Notes under the pieces: generated by a model | What the model was told of the DNA's origin: nothing | The model's database searches: none | What the model saw: the letters and a program-made list of their open reading frames with translations, nothing else | In this document: in pieces, positions 45,505-54,615 of the stretch | Numbering within the stretch: position 1 is the stretch's first letter | How the letters are laid out: every line of letters starts with the position of its first letter | Made by a program: the position numbers and the translations under genes | From: Novosphingopyxis baekryungensis DSM 16222 | Lineage (GTDB): Bacteria; Pseudomonadota; Alphaproteobacteria; Sphingomonadales; Sphingomonadaceae | DNA: 64,000 nucleotides | Assembly (NCBI RefSeq): GCF_000420305.1 | Contig: NZ_ATUR01000004.1 | Location: 124,001 to 188,000, forward strand | Direction: 5' to 3'

Positions 45505-46920
45505 CTAGAAAGCGATCTGCGCGCGCGCGCCAATCTCGTCCACCGCATAATCGCGATTGCCATTGGTGCCGGGAAGGATGGCATCGCGGTACACCAGATG
45601 GCCATAGGTCATCAGAAAACGGACATAATCCACCGGCGTCCAGATCAACGAAGCTTCATAGCCGTCCTGTGTGCCGCCGATGATCGGCCCGTCGATCAAA
45701 TCCAGCCGGTCATAACGGATATTGGCCTGGATCGCGCCGATCCCGCCATCGCTTACGGGATCGCTCACCTTGACGCCCCGGAACATGCCGCCCCTGTAGA
45801 CCCGGCTGTCGTCGGTGAAGAAATAGCCCGCCTCCAGCGAGGCCCCGAAGAAGGTGGGGTCGAAACCGGTCTCGCTATCGACCTGCTGAGAAAAGGTCTC
45901 TGCCGCGGCATGGAAGCGCCCGGAGATGGCGGCAGCTTCCAGCCCATAGCCGAACGTGTCCTTCGCGGTCAGCGACGGCGTGCCGATAAAGCGGACATCG
46001 GTGGTATGGAGGAGTGGGCGCTGGCGATAGATCACGCGCTGCTCGGTCTCGCCCAGATCGCGATAATGCAGCGATCCGCCGAAATGCAGCTGGGTTGCCC
46101 CCAGCTTGGGCGCATAGACCAGCCGGGCGTCTCCACCCACGGCGTTGTTGGCATCGTCGAGCAGATCTTCGGCATTGGCGGTGAACACACCGCCCTGCAC
46201 CAGCCAGGGACCATCATTATATTGTGCGGAAATACCGACACGGCGGATAAAATCGAACGCATCGGTAAAGGCCGCGCGTTCGATGAAGCTGGTGTCGTTG
46301 GAGCTGGAAAGCTCTTCCAGCCCCTGAAAGGGATTATGCTGGCCGACGGTGACGACCAGCGGGCCGTCCTGATAATCCAGGAAGGCATCGATCACCACGA
46401 CCGAGTCGGCGGAAAAATCCATTTCCAGCTTGTACCCGAACCCGCCCGGCATGGTGCCGTCCACGCCCAGCCGCGCGCGCCGCAGCTCATTGGAAAAACC
46501 GAGGCCGGGATCGCTGACGCCGGCGGGCGAACTGACATAGCCGGCGTCCAGCATGACGCGGCCACGCGGCTTGAAGCTCCAGCCATCGCCGGTGCTGATC
46601 TGCGGCGCGCCCTTCCAGCCGATCTTGTCGGACGGCGCGGCCACCGGCGTGCTGGCGGCCACGGCCATGGGAGGCGCGGCTGGCGGGGTGGTGCTTGCCG
46701 GCGTGCCGGCTGCGGAGGACGGGGCGACGGCGGAAGATGGCGCGCTCAAGGACGAGGCATCGCCCTGACCCACCTTCGCCTCCAGCGCGGCCAGCCGTGC
46801 TTTCAGTTCCGCGATCTCCGCGCGCAAGGCCGCATTATCGGCGGCGGACGTCTGCGCCTGCGCCGGCGCGATGGCCATAAGGCCAGCCAGCAGAATGGCG
46901 GTTTTCGGGAGGGCTTTCAT
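45505..46920 (-). CDS. OprP/OprO-type phosphate-selective porin
   Basis: 471 residues. Signal peptide MKALPKTAILLAGLMAIAPAQAQ; a coiled-coil segment follows (NAALRAEIAELKARLAALEAKV), then a Ser/Ala/Pro linker and the barrel with family motifs (LRRARLGVDGTMPGGFGYKLEMDFSADSVVVIDAFLDYQ, split over residues 125-165). The C-terminus GARAQIAF ends in Phe, as expected for barrel insertion. It likely imports phosphate or polyphosphate across the outer membrane, consistent with the neighbouring pst-pho region. Confidence 0.93.
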   Translation of the reverse strand: MKALPKTAILLAGLMAIAPAQAQTSAADNAALRAEIAELKARLAALEAKVGQGDASSLSAPSSAVAPSSAAGTPASTTPPAAPPMAVAASTPVAAPSDKIGWKGAPQISTGDGWSFKPRGRVMLDAGYVSSPAGVSDPGLGFSNELRRARLGVDGTMPGGFGYKLEMDFSADSVVVIDAFLDYQDGPLVVTVGQHNPFQGLEELSSSNDTSFIERAAFTDAFDFIRRVGISAQYNDGPWLVQGGVFTANAEDLLDDANNAVGGDARLVYAPKLGATQLHFGGSLHYRDLGETEQRVIYRQRPLLHTTDVRFIGTPSLTAKDTFGYGLEAAAISGRFHAAAETFSQQVDSETGFDPTFFGASLEAGYFFTDDSRVYRGGMFRGVKVSDPVSDGGIGAIQANIRYDRLDLIDGPIIGGTQDGYEASLIWTPVDYVRFLMTYGHLVYRDAILPGTNGNRDYAVDEIGARAQIAF

Positions 46921-46929
46921 CGCGCCGAT

Positions 46930-46992
46930 TCACTCCAAACTCGAATCCGGGCCGCGATAGGGGACAAAAGAAATATTGCAAAGAACCGACAT
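46930..46992 (-). CDS. Twenty-codon leader ORF before the porin gene
   Basis: A perfect AAGGAGG (47007-47001) lies 8 bases before an ATG that opens MSVLCNISFVPYRGPDSSLE, ending 9 bases upstream of the porin ATG. The porin has its own GGAGTG overlapping the end of this ORF. A translated leader could couple or attenuate porin expression. No family is expected at this size. Confidence 0.5.
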   Translation of the reverse strand: MSVLCNISFVPYRGPDSSLE

Positions 46993-47160
46993 TCCCGTGA
47001 CCTCCTTATGGCACCCGATATCTCGCGGCCCGTGATGGCTGGCCCGTGCGGCAAATGAGACCGGGCAATTGCGCGGGGACGATGAGCGCCGAGAAATTGC
47101 CGCACCGGCTTTCCATGCACGCCGCTGCTCGCTAGGCCTGTCGCGGTGACAGGAGAGACC

Positions 47161-47211
47161 ATGCCAGCGACCAGAATACAGCCCGCCCCCACGCAAGTGC
47201 CAGCGCCATGA
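47161..47211 (+). CDS. Sixteen-codon leader ORF overlapping the carboxylase start
   Basis: AGGAG lies 6 bases before the ATG that opens [16 protein letters not shown]. Its TGA (47209-47211) overlaps the ATG of the carboxylase subunit (47208), an ATGA coupling. The carboxylase itself has no clear Shine-Dalgarno sequence, so its translation probably depends on this leader. Confidence 0.6.
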   Translation: MPATRIQPAPTQVPAP

Positions 47212-48812
47212 GTGCACCGGTGCTGACCAGCCAGATCGACACCGGCGGCGAGGCTTTTGCCGCCAATGCCGCGCATAACCGTGCGCTGGTGGAAAATTTG
47301 CGCGCCGATGTGGCGACCGCTGCGCTGGGCGGGGCCGAGGGCAGTCGGCAGCGTCATGTCGATAGGGGCAAACTACTCCCGCGTGACCGGGTGGAACGGC
47401 TGCTTGATGCGGGCTCGCCTTTCCTCGAGATCGGCCAGCTTGCCGCCAATGGTTTGTACGGCAAGGACGATATTCCGGGTGCCGGCGTGATTGCAGGCAT
47501 CGGCCGCGTCTCTGGCCGCCAGTGCATGATCGTCTGCAACGACGCCACGGTGAAGGGCGGCACCTATTATCCGATGACGGTGAAGAAGCATGTCCGCGCG
47601 CAGGAGATCGCACAGGAAAACCGGCTGCCGTGCATCTATCTGGTCGATAGCGGCGGCGCGAACCTGCCGCATCAGGCCGAGGTGTTTCCGGACCGCGACC
47701 ATTTCGGCCGCATCTTCTTCAACCAGGCGCAGATGAGCAGCCAGGGCATTGCGCAGATCGCCTGCGTGATGGGCAGCTGCACCGCAGGCGGCGCCTATGT
47801 GCCGGCCATGGCCGACGAAAGCGTGATCGTGCGCGAGCAGGGCACCATCTTCTTAGGGGGTCCACCGCTGGTGAAAGCGGCGACCGGCGAGGAGATCAGC
47901 GCCGAGGATCTGGGCGGCGGCGATCTGCACGGACGCAAGAGCGGCGTGGTCGATCATGTCGCCGAGAGCGACGAGCATGCCCTGACCATCGTGCGCGATA
48001 TCGTCAGCACCCTGCCGCAGGACCATGTGCCGGACGTCAACCTGGCCGCGCCCCGCCCGCCCCGCTTCGATGCGGAAGAATTGTACGGCATCATCCCGCA
48101 GGACGTGCGCCAGCCCTATGATGTGCGCGAGATTATCGCCCGGCTCGTCGACGGCAGCGAGTTTCAGGAGTTCAAGGCGCTCTACGGCGAAACGCTGGTC
48201 TGCGGCTTTGCCCATATCCACGGGCTTCCGGTGGCGATCCTGGCCAATAACGGCATCCTGTTCAGCGAGAGTGCGGTCAAGGGCGCGCATTTCATCGAAC
48301 TGGCCTGCCAGCGGCGCATCCCGCTATTGTTCCTGCAGAATATCAGCGGCTTCATGGTCGGCGGAAAATATGAGGCGGAGGGCATCGCCAAACATGGCGC
48401 CAAGCTCGTCACCGCGGTGGCCACGGCCAGCGTGCCCAAGGTCACCGTCCTGATCGGCGGCAGCTTCGGCGCGGGCAATTACGGCATGAGCGGGCGCGCT
48501 TATTCGCCGCGCTTCCTGTTCAGCTGGCCCAATAGCCGGATCAGCGTGATGGGCGGCGAACAGGCGGCCAGCGTGCTCGCCACCGTGCACCGCGATGCGG
48601 ACAACTGGAGCGAAGAAGAGGCCGAAGCCTTCAAGGCGCCGATCCGCGAGAAATATGAGGAAGAGGGCAACCCCTATTACGCCACCGCCCGCGGCTGGGA
48701 CGATGGCATCATCGATCCCGCGCAGACGAGGGATGTGCTCGGCCTGGCCTTCGGGGCCTGCCTGAATGCGCCGGTGCCGGAGAAGCCGCAGTTCGGTGTT
48801 TTCCGGATGTGA
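47208..48812 (+). CDS. Methylcrotonyl-CoA-type carboxylase beta (carboxyltransferase) subunit
   Basis: 534 residues. The carboxyltransferase halves are recognised by [46 protein letters not shown] (about residues 120-170) and by [37 protein letters not shown] (about 420-460). Both are closest in pattern to 3-methylcrotonyl-CoA carboxylase, used in leucine breakdown, rather than propionyl-CoA carboxylase. Its partner biotin subunit follows. No isovaleryl-CoA dehydrogenase or methylglutaconyl hydratase gene is adjacent, so the pathway assignment is inference. A leader ORF overlaps its start. Confidence 0.9.
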   Translation: MSAPVLTSQIDTGGEAFAANAAHNRALVENLRADVATAALGGAEGSRQRHVDRGKLLPRDRVERLLDAGSPFLEIGQLAANGLYGKDDIPGAGVIAGIGRVSGRQCMIVCNDATVKGGTYYPMTVKKHVRAQEIAQENRLPCIYLVDSGGANLPHQAEVFPDRDHFGRIFFNQAQMSSQGIAQIACVMGSCTAGGAYVPAMADESVIVREQGTIFLGGPPLVKAATGEEISAEDLGGGDLHGRKSGVVDHVAESDEHALTIVRDIVSTLPQDHVPDVNLAAPRPPRFDAEELYGIIPQDVRQPYDVREIIARLVDGSEFQEFKALYGETLVCGFAHIHGLPVAILANNGILFSESAVKGAHFIELACQRRIPLLFLQNISGFMVGGKYEAEGIAKHGAKLVTAVATASVPKVTVLIGGSFGAGNYGMSGRAYSPRFLFSWPNSRISVMGGEQAASVLATVHRDADNWSEEEAEAFKAPIREKYEEEGNPYYATARGWDDGIIDPAQTRDVLGLAFGACLNAPVPEKPQFGVFRM

Positions 48813-48872
48813 TGATGCCCCGACGCTCCAGCCATATCTGTGCCCCGGTCAGGGGATCAATCGAGGTCCTTC

Positions 48873-50708
48873 ATGCTTAAATCCCTCCTTATCGCCAATC
48901 GCGGCGAAATCGCCTGCCGCGTTATCCGTACTGCACGCGCGCTCGGCATTCGTACCGTCGCGGTCTATTCGGACGCCGACGCCAACGCGTTGCATATGCG
49001 CATGGCCGATGAGGCCGTGCATATCGGGCCCTCGCCCGCGAACGAGAGCTATCTGGTCGGTGACAAGATCATCGCTGCGGCCAAAGACAGCGGCGCGGAG
49101 GCGATCCATCCCGGCTATGGCTTCCTCAGCGAGAATGCGGACTTCGCGCAGGCGGTGCTGGATGCGGGGCTGATCTGGGTCGGCCCCAAGCCCGCCAGCA
49201 TCCGCGCCATGGGCCTGAAGGACGCGGCCAAGACACTGATGGACAAGGCCGGGGTGCCGACCACGCCCGGCTATATCGGCGACAATCAGGACCCCGATTA
49301 TCTTGCCGAGCGCGCCGCCGAGATCGGCTATCCGGTGCTGATCAAGGCGGTTGCGGGCGGCGGCGGCAAGGGCATGCGCAAGGTGGAGGCCGCCGAGGGC
49401 TTTGCCGACGGACTGCAATCCGCCCAGCGCGAAGCCAAAGCGGCGTTCGGCAATGATATCGTGCTGATCGAAAAATGGGTCGAAAGCCCGCGCCATATCG
49501 AGGTGCAGGTCTTCGGCGATTCCCTCGGCAACGTCGTCCACCTGTTCGAGCGGGACTGCTCGCTCCAGCGCCGCCACCAGAAGGTGATCGAGGAAGCCCC
49601 TGCCCCCGGCATGGACGAGGCCACCCGTGCCTCCGTCTGCGACGCAGCCGTGCGCGCCGCCAAGGCGGTGGATTATGAAGGCGCGGGCACGATCGAGTTC
49701 ATCGCCGACGGCTCCGAGGGTCTGCGCGCCGACCATATTTACTTCATGGAAATGAACACGCGGCTTCAGGTCGAACATCCGGTGACCGAGGAGATCACCG
49801 GCGTCGATCTGGTCGAATGGCAATTGCGCGTGGCCAGCGGCGAGCCGATCCCGATGCAGCAGGACGAGCTTGCCATCAACGGCCACGCCATCGAGGCGCG
49901 GCTCTATGCCGAGGATCCGGCCAGCGGCTTTCTGCCCAGCACCGGGCGGCTGGAACTGTTCGATCTGCCGGATATGGGCCGGGTTGAAACCGGCGTGGGC
50001 GAAGGCGCGGACATATCGCCCTTTTACGATCCCATGATCGCCAAGCTGATCTGCCATGGCGCGAGCCGCGACGAGGCGCTGGCGGGCCTGCGCGAGATGG
50101 TGGCCGACAGCGCCGTCTGGCCGGTCAAGAGCAATGCCGGCTTCCTGGTGCGCGCGCTCGATCATCCGGACTTCGTTGCCGCCAATCTGGACACCGGCCT
50201 GATCGGCCGTGCGGGCGACGATCTGATGCCGCAGGGCGCCCCGACGGACGAGGAGCTGGGCGAAGAGGCCGATGCGTTGATCCAGGGCGGCCCGATGGCG
50301 GGCTTCCGCCTCAATGCGCCGCGCAAGGACAGCGCCTGGTTCCTGCTCGATGGCGATCCGGTGGAACTGCCCGTCGGTACAGGCGTGGAGGAACCCGCCG
50401 AGGAACTGCTGATCGCCAGCGAGGGCGAAGTATGGCAGCTCCAACCCTTCCGCGCGGACGGCAGCGGCGCGGCGGCTGCCGGCGACGGCGCGATCCTTGC
50501 GCCCATGCCCGGCAAGATCATCGCCGTCAGCGTGGCCGAGGGCGATGCGGTGAAGACGGGCGACAAGCTGGTCACGCTGGAAGCCATGAAGATGGAACAC
50601 AGCCTCACTGCGCCGTTCGACGGCACGGTGACCGAGCTGAAAGCCAGCCAAGGCGCTCAGGTGCAGAAGGACGCGGCGCTGGTGGTGGTCACGCCAGACG
50701 AAAGCTGA
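48873..50708 (+). CDS. Methylcrotonyl-CoA-type carboxylase alpha (biotin) subunit
   Basis: 611 residues from ATG 48873. The biotin carboxylase domain begins LLIANRGEIACRVIRTARALGI and has HPGYGFLSENADF, the ATP loop AGGGGKGMRKV and MNTRLQVEHPVTE. A linker region leads to the C-terminal biotinyl domain with the acceptor lysine in LEAMKMEHSL (near 573). It carboxylates biotin for the beta subunit. The pair is separated by 60 bases. Confidence 0.92.
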   Translation: MLKSLLIANRGEIACRVIRTARALGIRTVAVYSDADANALHMRMADEAVHIGPSPANESYLVGDKIIAAAKDSGAEAIHPGYGFLSENADFAQAVLDAGLIWVGPKPASIRAMGLKDAAKTLMDKAGVPTTPGYIGDNQDPDYLAERAAEIGYPVLIKAVAGGGGKGMRKVEAAEGFADGLQSAQREAKAAFGNDIVLIEKWVESPRHIEVQVFGDSLGNVVHLFERDCSLQRRHQKVIEEAPAPGMDEATRASVCDAAVRAAKAVDYEGAGTIEFIADGSEGLRADHIYFMEMNTRLQVEHPVTEEITGVDLVEWQLRVASGEPIPMQQDELAINGHAIEARLYAEDPASGFLPSTGRLELFDLPDMGRVETGVGEGADISPFYDPMIAKLICHGASRDEALAGLREMVADSAVWPVKSNAGFLVRALDHPDFVAANLDTGLIGRAGDDLMPQGAPTDEELGEEADALIQGGPMAGFRLNAPRKDSAWFLLDGDPVELPVGTGVEEPAEELLIASEGEVWQLQPFRADGSGAAAAGDGAILAPMPGKIIAVSVAEGDAVKTGDKLVTLEAMKMEHSLTAPFDGTVTELKASQGAQVQKDAALVVVTPDES

Positions 50709-50846
50709 GGGTGCGGCAGACACCGGCAAGGCAAAATTTGCAGCGGCGCAGCGCTTGACATCGAACCGCCGCCTCGCCATTGACCCGGCCTTGTCCGCGG
50801 CGTGGCCGCTCGCGGACCGCCGCTCCATCGGAGCGGTCGACCCTGG

Positions 50847-50932
50847 GGACAGGTGGCCGAGTGGTTAAAGGCAGCAGACTGTAAATCTGCCCGGTTTTCC
50901 GTACGCTGGTTCGAATCCAGCCCTGTCCACCA
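50847..50932 (+). tRNA. tRNA-Tyr (anticodon GTA), CCA encoded
   Basis: The acceptor stem GGACAGG pairs fully with CCTGTCC. D arm, anticodon loop CTGTAAA with GTA, a long class-II variable arm (CCCGGTTTTCCGTAC region) and the T arm GCTGG/CCAGC around TTCGAAT are all present, followed by A and CCA. The long variable arm is as expected for tRNA-Tyr. Its queuosine-modifiable G34 links it to queC and queE in the same window. A TTGACA at 50755-50760 could be its -35 box. Confidence 0.97.
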
Positions 50933-51071
50933 GACTTCCCTTGCTTCGATCCACGCCGATATCCCGGCACCGCCTGCCCCTGCCCCTTTGGCGTGCGCCA
51001 TCGCATCTGTTTTGACGATGCGCATTCGCTGCGCTGGCACATATGGGCGGCCGGGACTATAGGCGCGCTCC

Positions 51072-52301
51072 ATGTTGTCTGCGCTGAACAATGTCCGCAC
51101 CTTCTTGCTGGCGATCTTCATGATCATGGCCGGCAGTGGTTTCCTGTCCACGCTCATTGCGGTGCGGCTGGAGCTGGGCGGCACGCCGGCCCCGCTGATC
51201 GGTCTGGTCGGCACCGCCTATTTTGCAGGCCTGACCGTGGGATCGCTGCGGGTTGGCAAGCTGATCGGCCAGGTCGGGCATATCCGGTCGATCGCCGCCT
51301 TCCTGTCCATGTTCTCCGCCAGCAGCCTGTCCTATGCGCTGTGGCAGGATGTCGCCTTCTGGACGGTGCTGCGCTTCGTCGACGGGTTCACCATCGCCGG
51401 GATCTTCGTCTGTCTGGAAAGCTGGCTGAACGACCGTACCGACAGCACCACGCGCAGCTCTGCGCTGGCCGCCTATATGGTGGCCTTGTATCTGGGGCAG
51501 GCCCTGGGCCAGTTCCTGCTCAATCTGAGCCAGGAAGCGCCCGCGCTGCCGTTCATGTTCTCCGCCATCCTGTTGTCGCTGGCGTTGCTGCCGGTGGCGC
51601 TGACCAAGGCGACCCAGCCCGCAATTCAGGACATGAAGCCCCTGTCGATCAAGCGGTTGTACGGCATCTCTCCGCTCGGCGTGGTCGGCACCGCGGCAAC
51701 CGGCGTCATGCTGGGCGCTTTTTATGCCCTGGGCGCGGTGTTCATTCGCAGGCTGGGCCTCAGCATTTCGGACGTGGCCTTCTTCACCTCCTGCGCGATC
51801 GGCGGGGGCGTGCTGCTGCAGTGGCCGCTCGGCATGCTGTCGGACCGGTTCGACCGCCGCCGCGTGCTGGTCAGCAGCTTCATGATGGCCGCGCTGGTCT
51901 GCGCTGCGCTGACTGTGCTGAGCGAGATACGGCTGCTGCTGTTCGCGCTCGGCGCGATGTTCGGCGGCCTTGCCTTTGCGCTCTATCCGCTGTGCGTGGC
52001 GCACACCAATGATCATATCGAGGCGGGCGACCGCGTGGGGGCCAGCGGCAGTCTGGTCATGCTCTATTCGGCAGGCGCGGTGGCCGGGCCGCTGATCGGA
52101 TCGCTCGGCATGGCCATCTTCGGTCCGCCCGGCCTGTTCGGCACGATCGGGCTGGCGGCCTTGCTGGCGGCGCTGTTCGGCATGTGGCGGCTCTACGCCG
52201 CTCCGCCCGTGCCGAGCGAGGATCAGACGGCCTATCTCGGCATGGCCCGGACGACCGCGCTCGCCATGACGTCGGAAGAGGAGGCCAGCGAGGCGCCCTA
52301 G
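51072..52301 (+). CDS. MFS transporter (YcaD/UMF-like)
   Basis: 409 residues, twelve predicted membrane helices. The typical loop LIGLVGTAYFAGLTVGSLRVGKLIGQVGHIRSI and the second-half motif WPLGMLSDRFDRRRVLVSS match the major facilitator superfamily. The pattern GGTPAPLIGLVG...GSLRVGKL and FVCLESWLNDR is like the YcaD family of putative effluxers. No substrate can be read from the sequence. It follows tRNA-Tyr on the same strand by 140 bases. Confidence 0.9.
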   Translation: MLSALNNVRTFLLAIFMIMAGSGFLSTLIAVRLELGGTPAPLIGLVGTAYFAGLTVGSLRVGKLIGQVGHIRSIAAFLSMFSASSLSYALWQDVAFWTVLRFVDGFTIAGIFVCLESWLNDRTDSTTRSSALAAYMVALYLGQALGQFLLNLSQEAPALPFMFSAILLSLALLPVALTKATQPAIQDMKPLSIKRLYGISPLGVVGTAATGVMLGAFYALGAVFIRRLGLSISDVAFFTSCAIGGGVLLQWPLGMLSDRFDRRRVLVSSFMMAALVCAALTVLSEIRLLLFALGAMFGGLAFALYPLCVAHTNDHIEAGDRVGASGSLVMLYSAGAVAGPLIGSLGMAIFGPPGLFGTIGLAALLAALFGMWRLYAAPPVPSEDQTAYLGMARTTALAMTSEEEASEAP

Positions 52302-52392
52302 CGCCTGCGCGGGCCATATCGCCCGCCCTGCCCACCGCGCATATCTCGCGGCCTAAGGAACGAAAGCGACGTCCAGCGCTTCAACTGGCATC

Positions 52393-53181
52393 ATGACATC
52401 AACGAACGACCACCCTGCCATCAAACATCTGGCGGACGACTTCTGGAATATCCGTGGCGATTTCCGGATCGCCAAGATTCTCAACGTCGGCGCCCATATG
52501 TCTCTGGTCCGCAGGCCCAATGGCAAATTCCTGCTGATCGATTCCTACGAGTTGGACAAGGAGGGTCTGGAAGCGCTGAAAGCGCTGACGGACGGCGGCA
52601 CCAAGATCGAAGCGGTGTTGAACGTGCACCCGTTCCACACCGTCCATTGCGCCTTTGTGCACGCGCTGTTGCCGCATGCGCGTCTCATCGGCACGCGTCG
52701 CCATCATCGGATACAGCCCGATCTTCAGTGGGACAAAGCCCTTATAGAAGACGCCGCCACGCAAGCCGAATTTTCCGACGTGCTGGACTTTTCCATTCCC
52801 GCCGGCGTCGATTTCATCTCCAGGGATGAAAGCGTCCATGTCGGCTCGGTCCTGGTGCGTCACCGGACGAGCGGGATCGTGCATGTCGATGACACGCTGA
52901 ACGCGTTCGACCTTCCTTCGCTGGTGCAGAAAGTGGTTGGCGAGCGCGCGCTGCGTTTCCATCCCAAGCTTGCGGACGGCCTGGAAAAGAGGGCCGGGGC
53001 GGCCGGCGATTATGCGGCGTGGGCGCGCAGGCTCGGCCGCGACTGGGCGGACAGCCCGATCGTTTGCACCGCGCATAACAGCATCTTCAATCTGTCCGGC
53101 GCGACCTTTTCCGACGCGATGACCGATGCCCTCGCGCATGCCAGCGACACGCTGTCCAAGCATCACCAAAGCTATGGCTGA
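52393..53181 (+). CDS. Metallo-beta-lactamase-fold-like protein without the usual metal motif
   Basis: 262 residues. The order of strands (VGAHMSLVRRPNGKFLLIDSY, KIEAVLNVHPFHTVHCAF, VDFISRDESVHVGSVLVRHRTSGIVHVDDTLN) resembles the MBL fold of the DUF4336-like group. The canonical HxHxDH motif is replaced by HPFHTVH, which keeps three histidines at different spacing. A hydrolase role is plausible but not assured. It precedes the succinate-semialdehyde dehydrogenase gene by 53 bases on the same strand and may share its transcript. Confidence 0.65.
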   Translation: MTSTNDHPAIKHLADDFWNIRGDFRIAKILNVGAHMSLVRRPNGKFLLIDSYELDKEGLEALKALTDGGTKIEAVLNVHPFHTVHCAFVHALLPHARLIGTRRHHRIQPDLQWDKALIEDAATQAEFSDVLDFSIPAGVDFISRDESVHVGSVLVRHRTSGIVHVDDTLNAFDLPSLVQKVVGERALRFHPKLADGLEKRAGAAGDYAAWARRLGRDWADSPIVCTAHNSIFNLSGATFSDAMTDALAHASDTLSKHHQSYG

Positions 53182-53234
53182 CGTCGGCACTCCCATGCCG
53201 ACACGCCGATCAATTTTCGAAGAAGGATATCCCC

Positions 53235-54614
53235 ATGAGCGACAAGACCATTCAGACCATCAATCCGCTGACCGAAGAGGTGCTGCAGACCTATCCGATC
53301 ATGACGGATGCCGAAGCCAATGATGTGGTGCGCAAAAGCCATGAAGCGCATCTGGAATGGCGCCTGAAAAGCCTGGAAGAGCGCGCCAAGATCATCGGCG
53401 CCATCGGCGAGCAGCTGCGCAAGGACAAGGACGCCTTTGCCCAGCTGATGACCGACGAGGTCGGCAAGCTGCTTGGCGGATCGAAGCAGGAAATCGATCT
53501 GTGCGCCGGGATCTGCGATTATACCGCCAAGAACGGCCCGGACATGCTAGCCGATGAAGAGCGCGAGCTGCAGCAGGGACGCGGGATCGTCACCCATTCG
53601 CCGATGGGCGTGATCTACGGCATCCAGCCGTGGAATTTCCCCTGCTATCAGGCGGTGCGCTATTCCATCTCCAGCCTGATGGTCGGCAACGGCGTGCTGC
53701 TGAAGCATTCCGAGAACTGCACTGGCAGCGCGCTGAAGCTGAAGGAAATCTACGAGGCGGCGGGTCTGCCGAAGGATCTGTTCGGCGTGCTCCTGATCAC
53801 CCATGACCAGTCCGACAAGATCATCGAGCATGATCTGGTGCGCGGCGTGACGCTGACGGGCAGCGATAAGGCCGGCCGCACGGTGGCGCAGAAGGCCGCT
53901 TCGGTCACCAAGAAGACCGTGCTCGAGCTGGGATCGAACGATGCCTATATGATCTTCGACGATGCCGATCTGGACAAGGCGATCAAGACCTGCGTGCAGG
54001 GGCGTCTGTTTAACAATGGCCAGACCTGCGTCAACGCCAAGCGCTTCATCGTGACCGAGAAGAATTACGACGCGTTCGTAAAGGGCTATGCCGAGGCTTT
54101 TGCCGCCATCGAGATGGGCGATCCCACGCAGGACGGCACCAAGCTTGGCCCGTTGGTCTCCAAGAGTCAGCGCGATCAGGTGCACAAGCAGGTGGAAGCC
54201 AGCATCGAGAAGGGCGCGCGCCTGGTTGCCGGTGGCACCGTGCCGGATCGCACGGGCTGGTTCTACCCCGCCACCGCGCTCGCCGATGTGACGCCCGGTC
54301 AGCCCGCCTATGACGACGAGATCTTTGGCCCCGTCGCCTCGATCATCAAGGCGAAGGACGATGAGGACGCCATGCGCATCGCCAATGACAGCCGCTATGG
54401 CCTTGGCGGCGGCATCTTCAGCAAGGACGAAGCCCGCGCGATCAAGATGGCGTCGGACTATTTCGACACCGGCATGGTCAACATCAACACCTACGCCATC
54501 GCCCAGCCAAACATGCCGTTCGGCGGCGTGAAGGACTCCGGCTATGGCCGTGAACATGGCGAGGTTGGGCTGAAGGAGTTCGCCAACGTCAAGTCGATCA
54601 CCATCGGCGGCTGA
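53235..54614 (+). CDS. NAD(P)-dependent succinate-semialdehyde dehydrogenase family protein
   Basis: 459 residues with AAGGA before the ATG. Aldehyde dehydrogenase motifs: PWNFPCYQAVRYSISSLMVGNGVLLKHSENC, catalytic Cys in FNNGQTCVNAKRFIV and the C-terminal MPFGGVKDSGYGREHGEVGLKEFANVKSITI. The glutamate region reads KTVLELGSNDAYMIF, where most members have ELGGS. The short length (no N-terminal extension) and sequence resemble the SSADH/GabD-type group. It is followed immediately by a disulfide reductase gene. Confidence 0.9.
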   Translation: MSDKTIQTINPLTEEVLQTYPIMTDAEANDVVRKSHEAHLEWRLKSLEERAKIIGAIGEQLRKDKDAFAQLMTDEVGKLLGGSKQEIDLCAGICDYTAKNGPDMLADEERELQQGRGIVTHSPMGVIYGIQPWNFPCYQAVRYSISSLMVGNGVLLKHSENCTGSALKLKEIYEAAGLPKDLFGVLLITHDQSDKIIEHDLVRGVTLTGSDKAGRTVAQKAASVTKKTVLELGSNDAYMIFDDADLDKAIKTCVQGRLFNNGQTCVNAKRFIVTEKNYDAFVKGYAEAFAAIEMGDPTQDGTKLGPLVSKSQRDQVHKQVEASIEKGARLVAGGTVPDRTGWFYPATALADVTPGQPAYDDEIFGPVASIIKAKDDEDAMRIANDSRYGLGGGIFSKDEARAIKMASDYFDTGMVNINTYAIAQPNMPFGGVKDSGYGREHGEVGLKEFANVKSITIGG

Positions 54615-54615
54615 T

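Noticed and set aside
48849-50828. 659-codon minus-strand frame opposite the biotin carboxylase subunit
   Set aside because: Composition matches the complement of the real gene; no start signal or domain.
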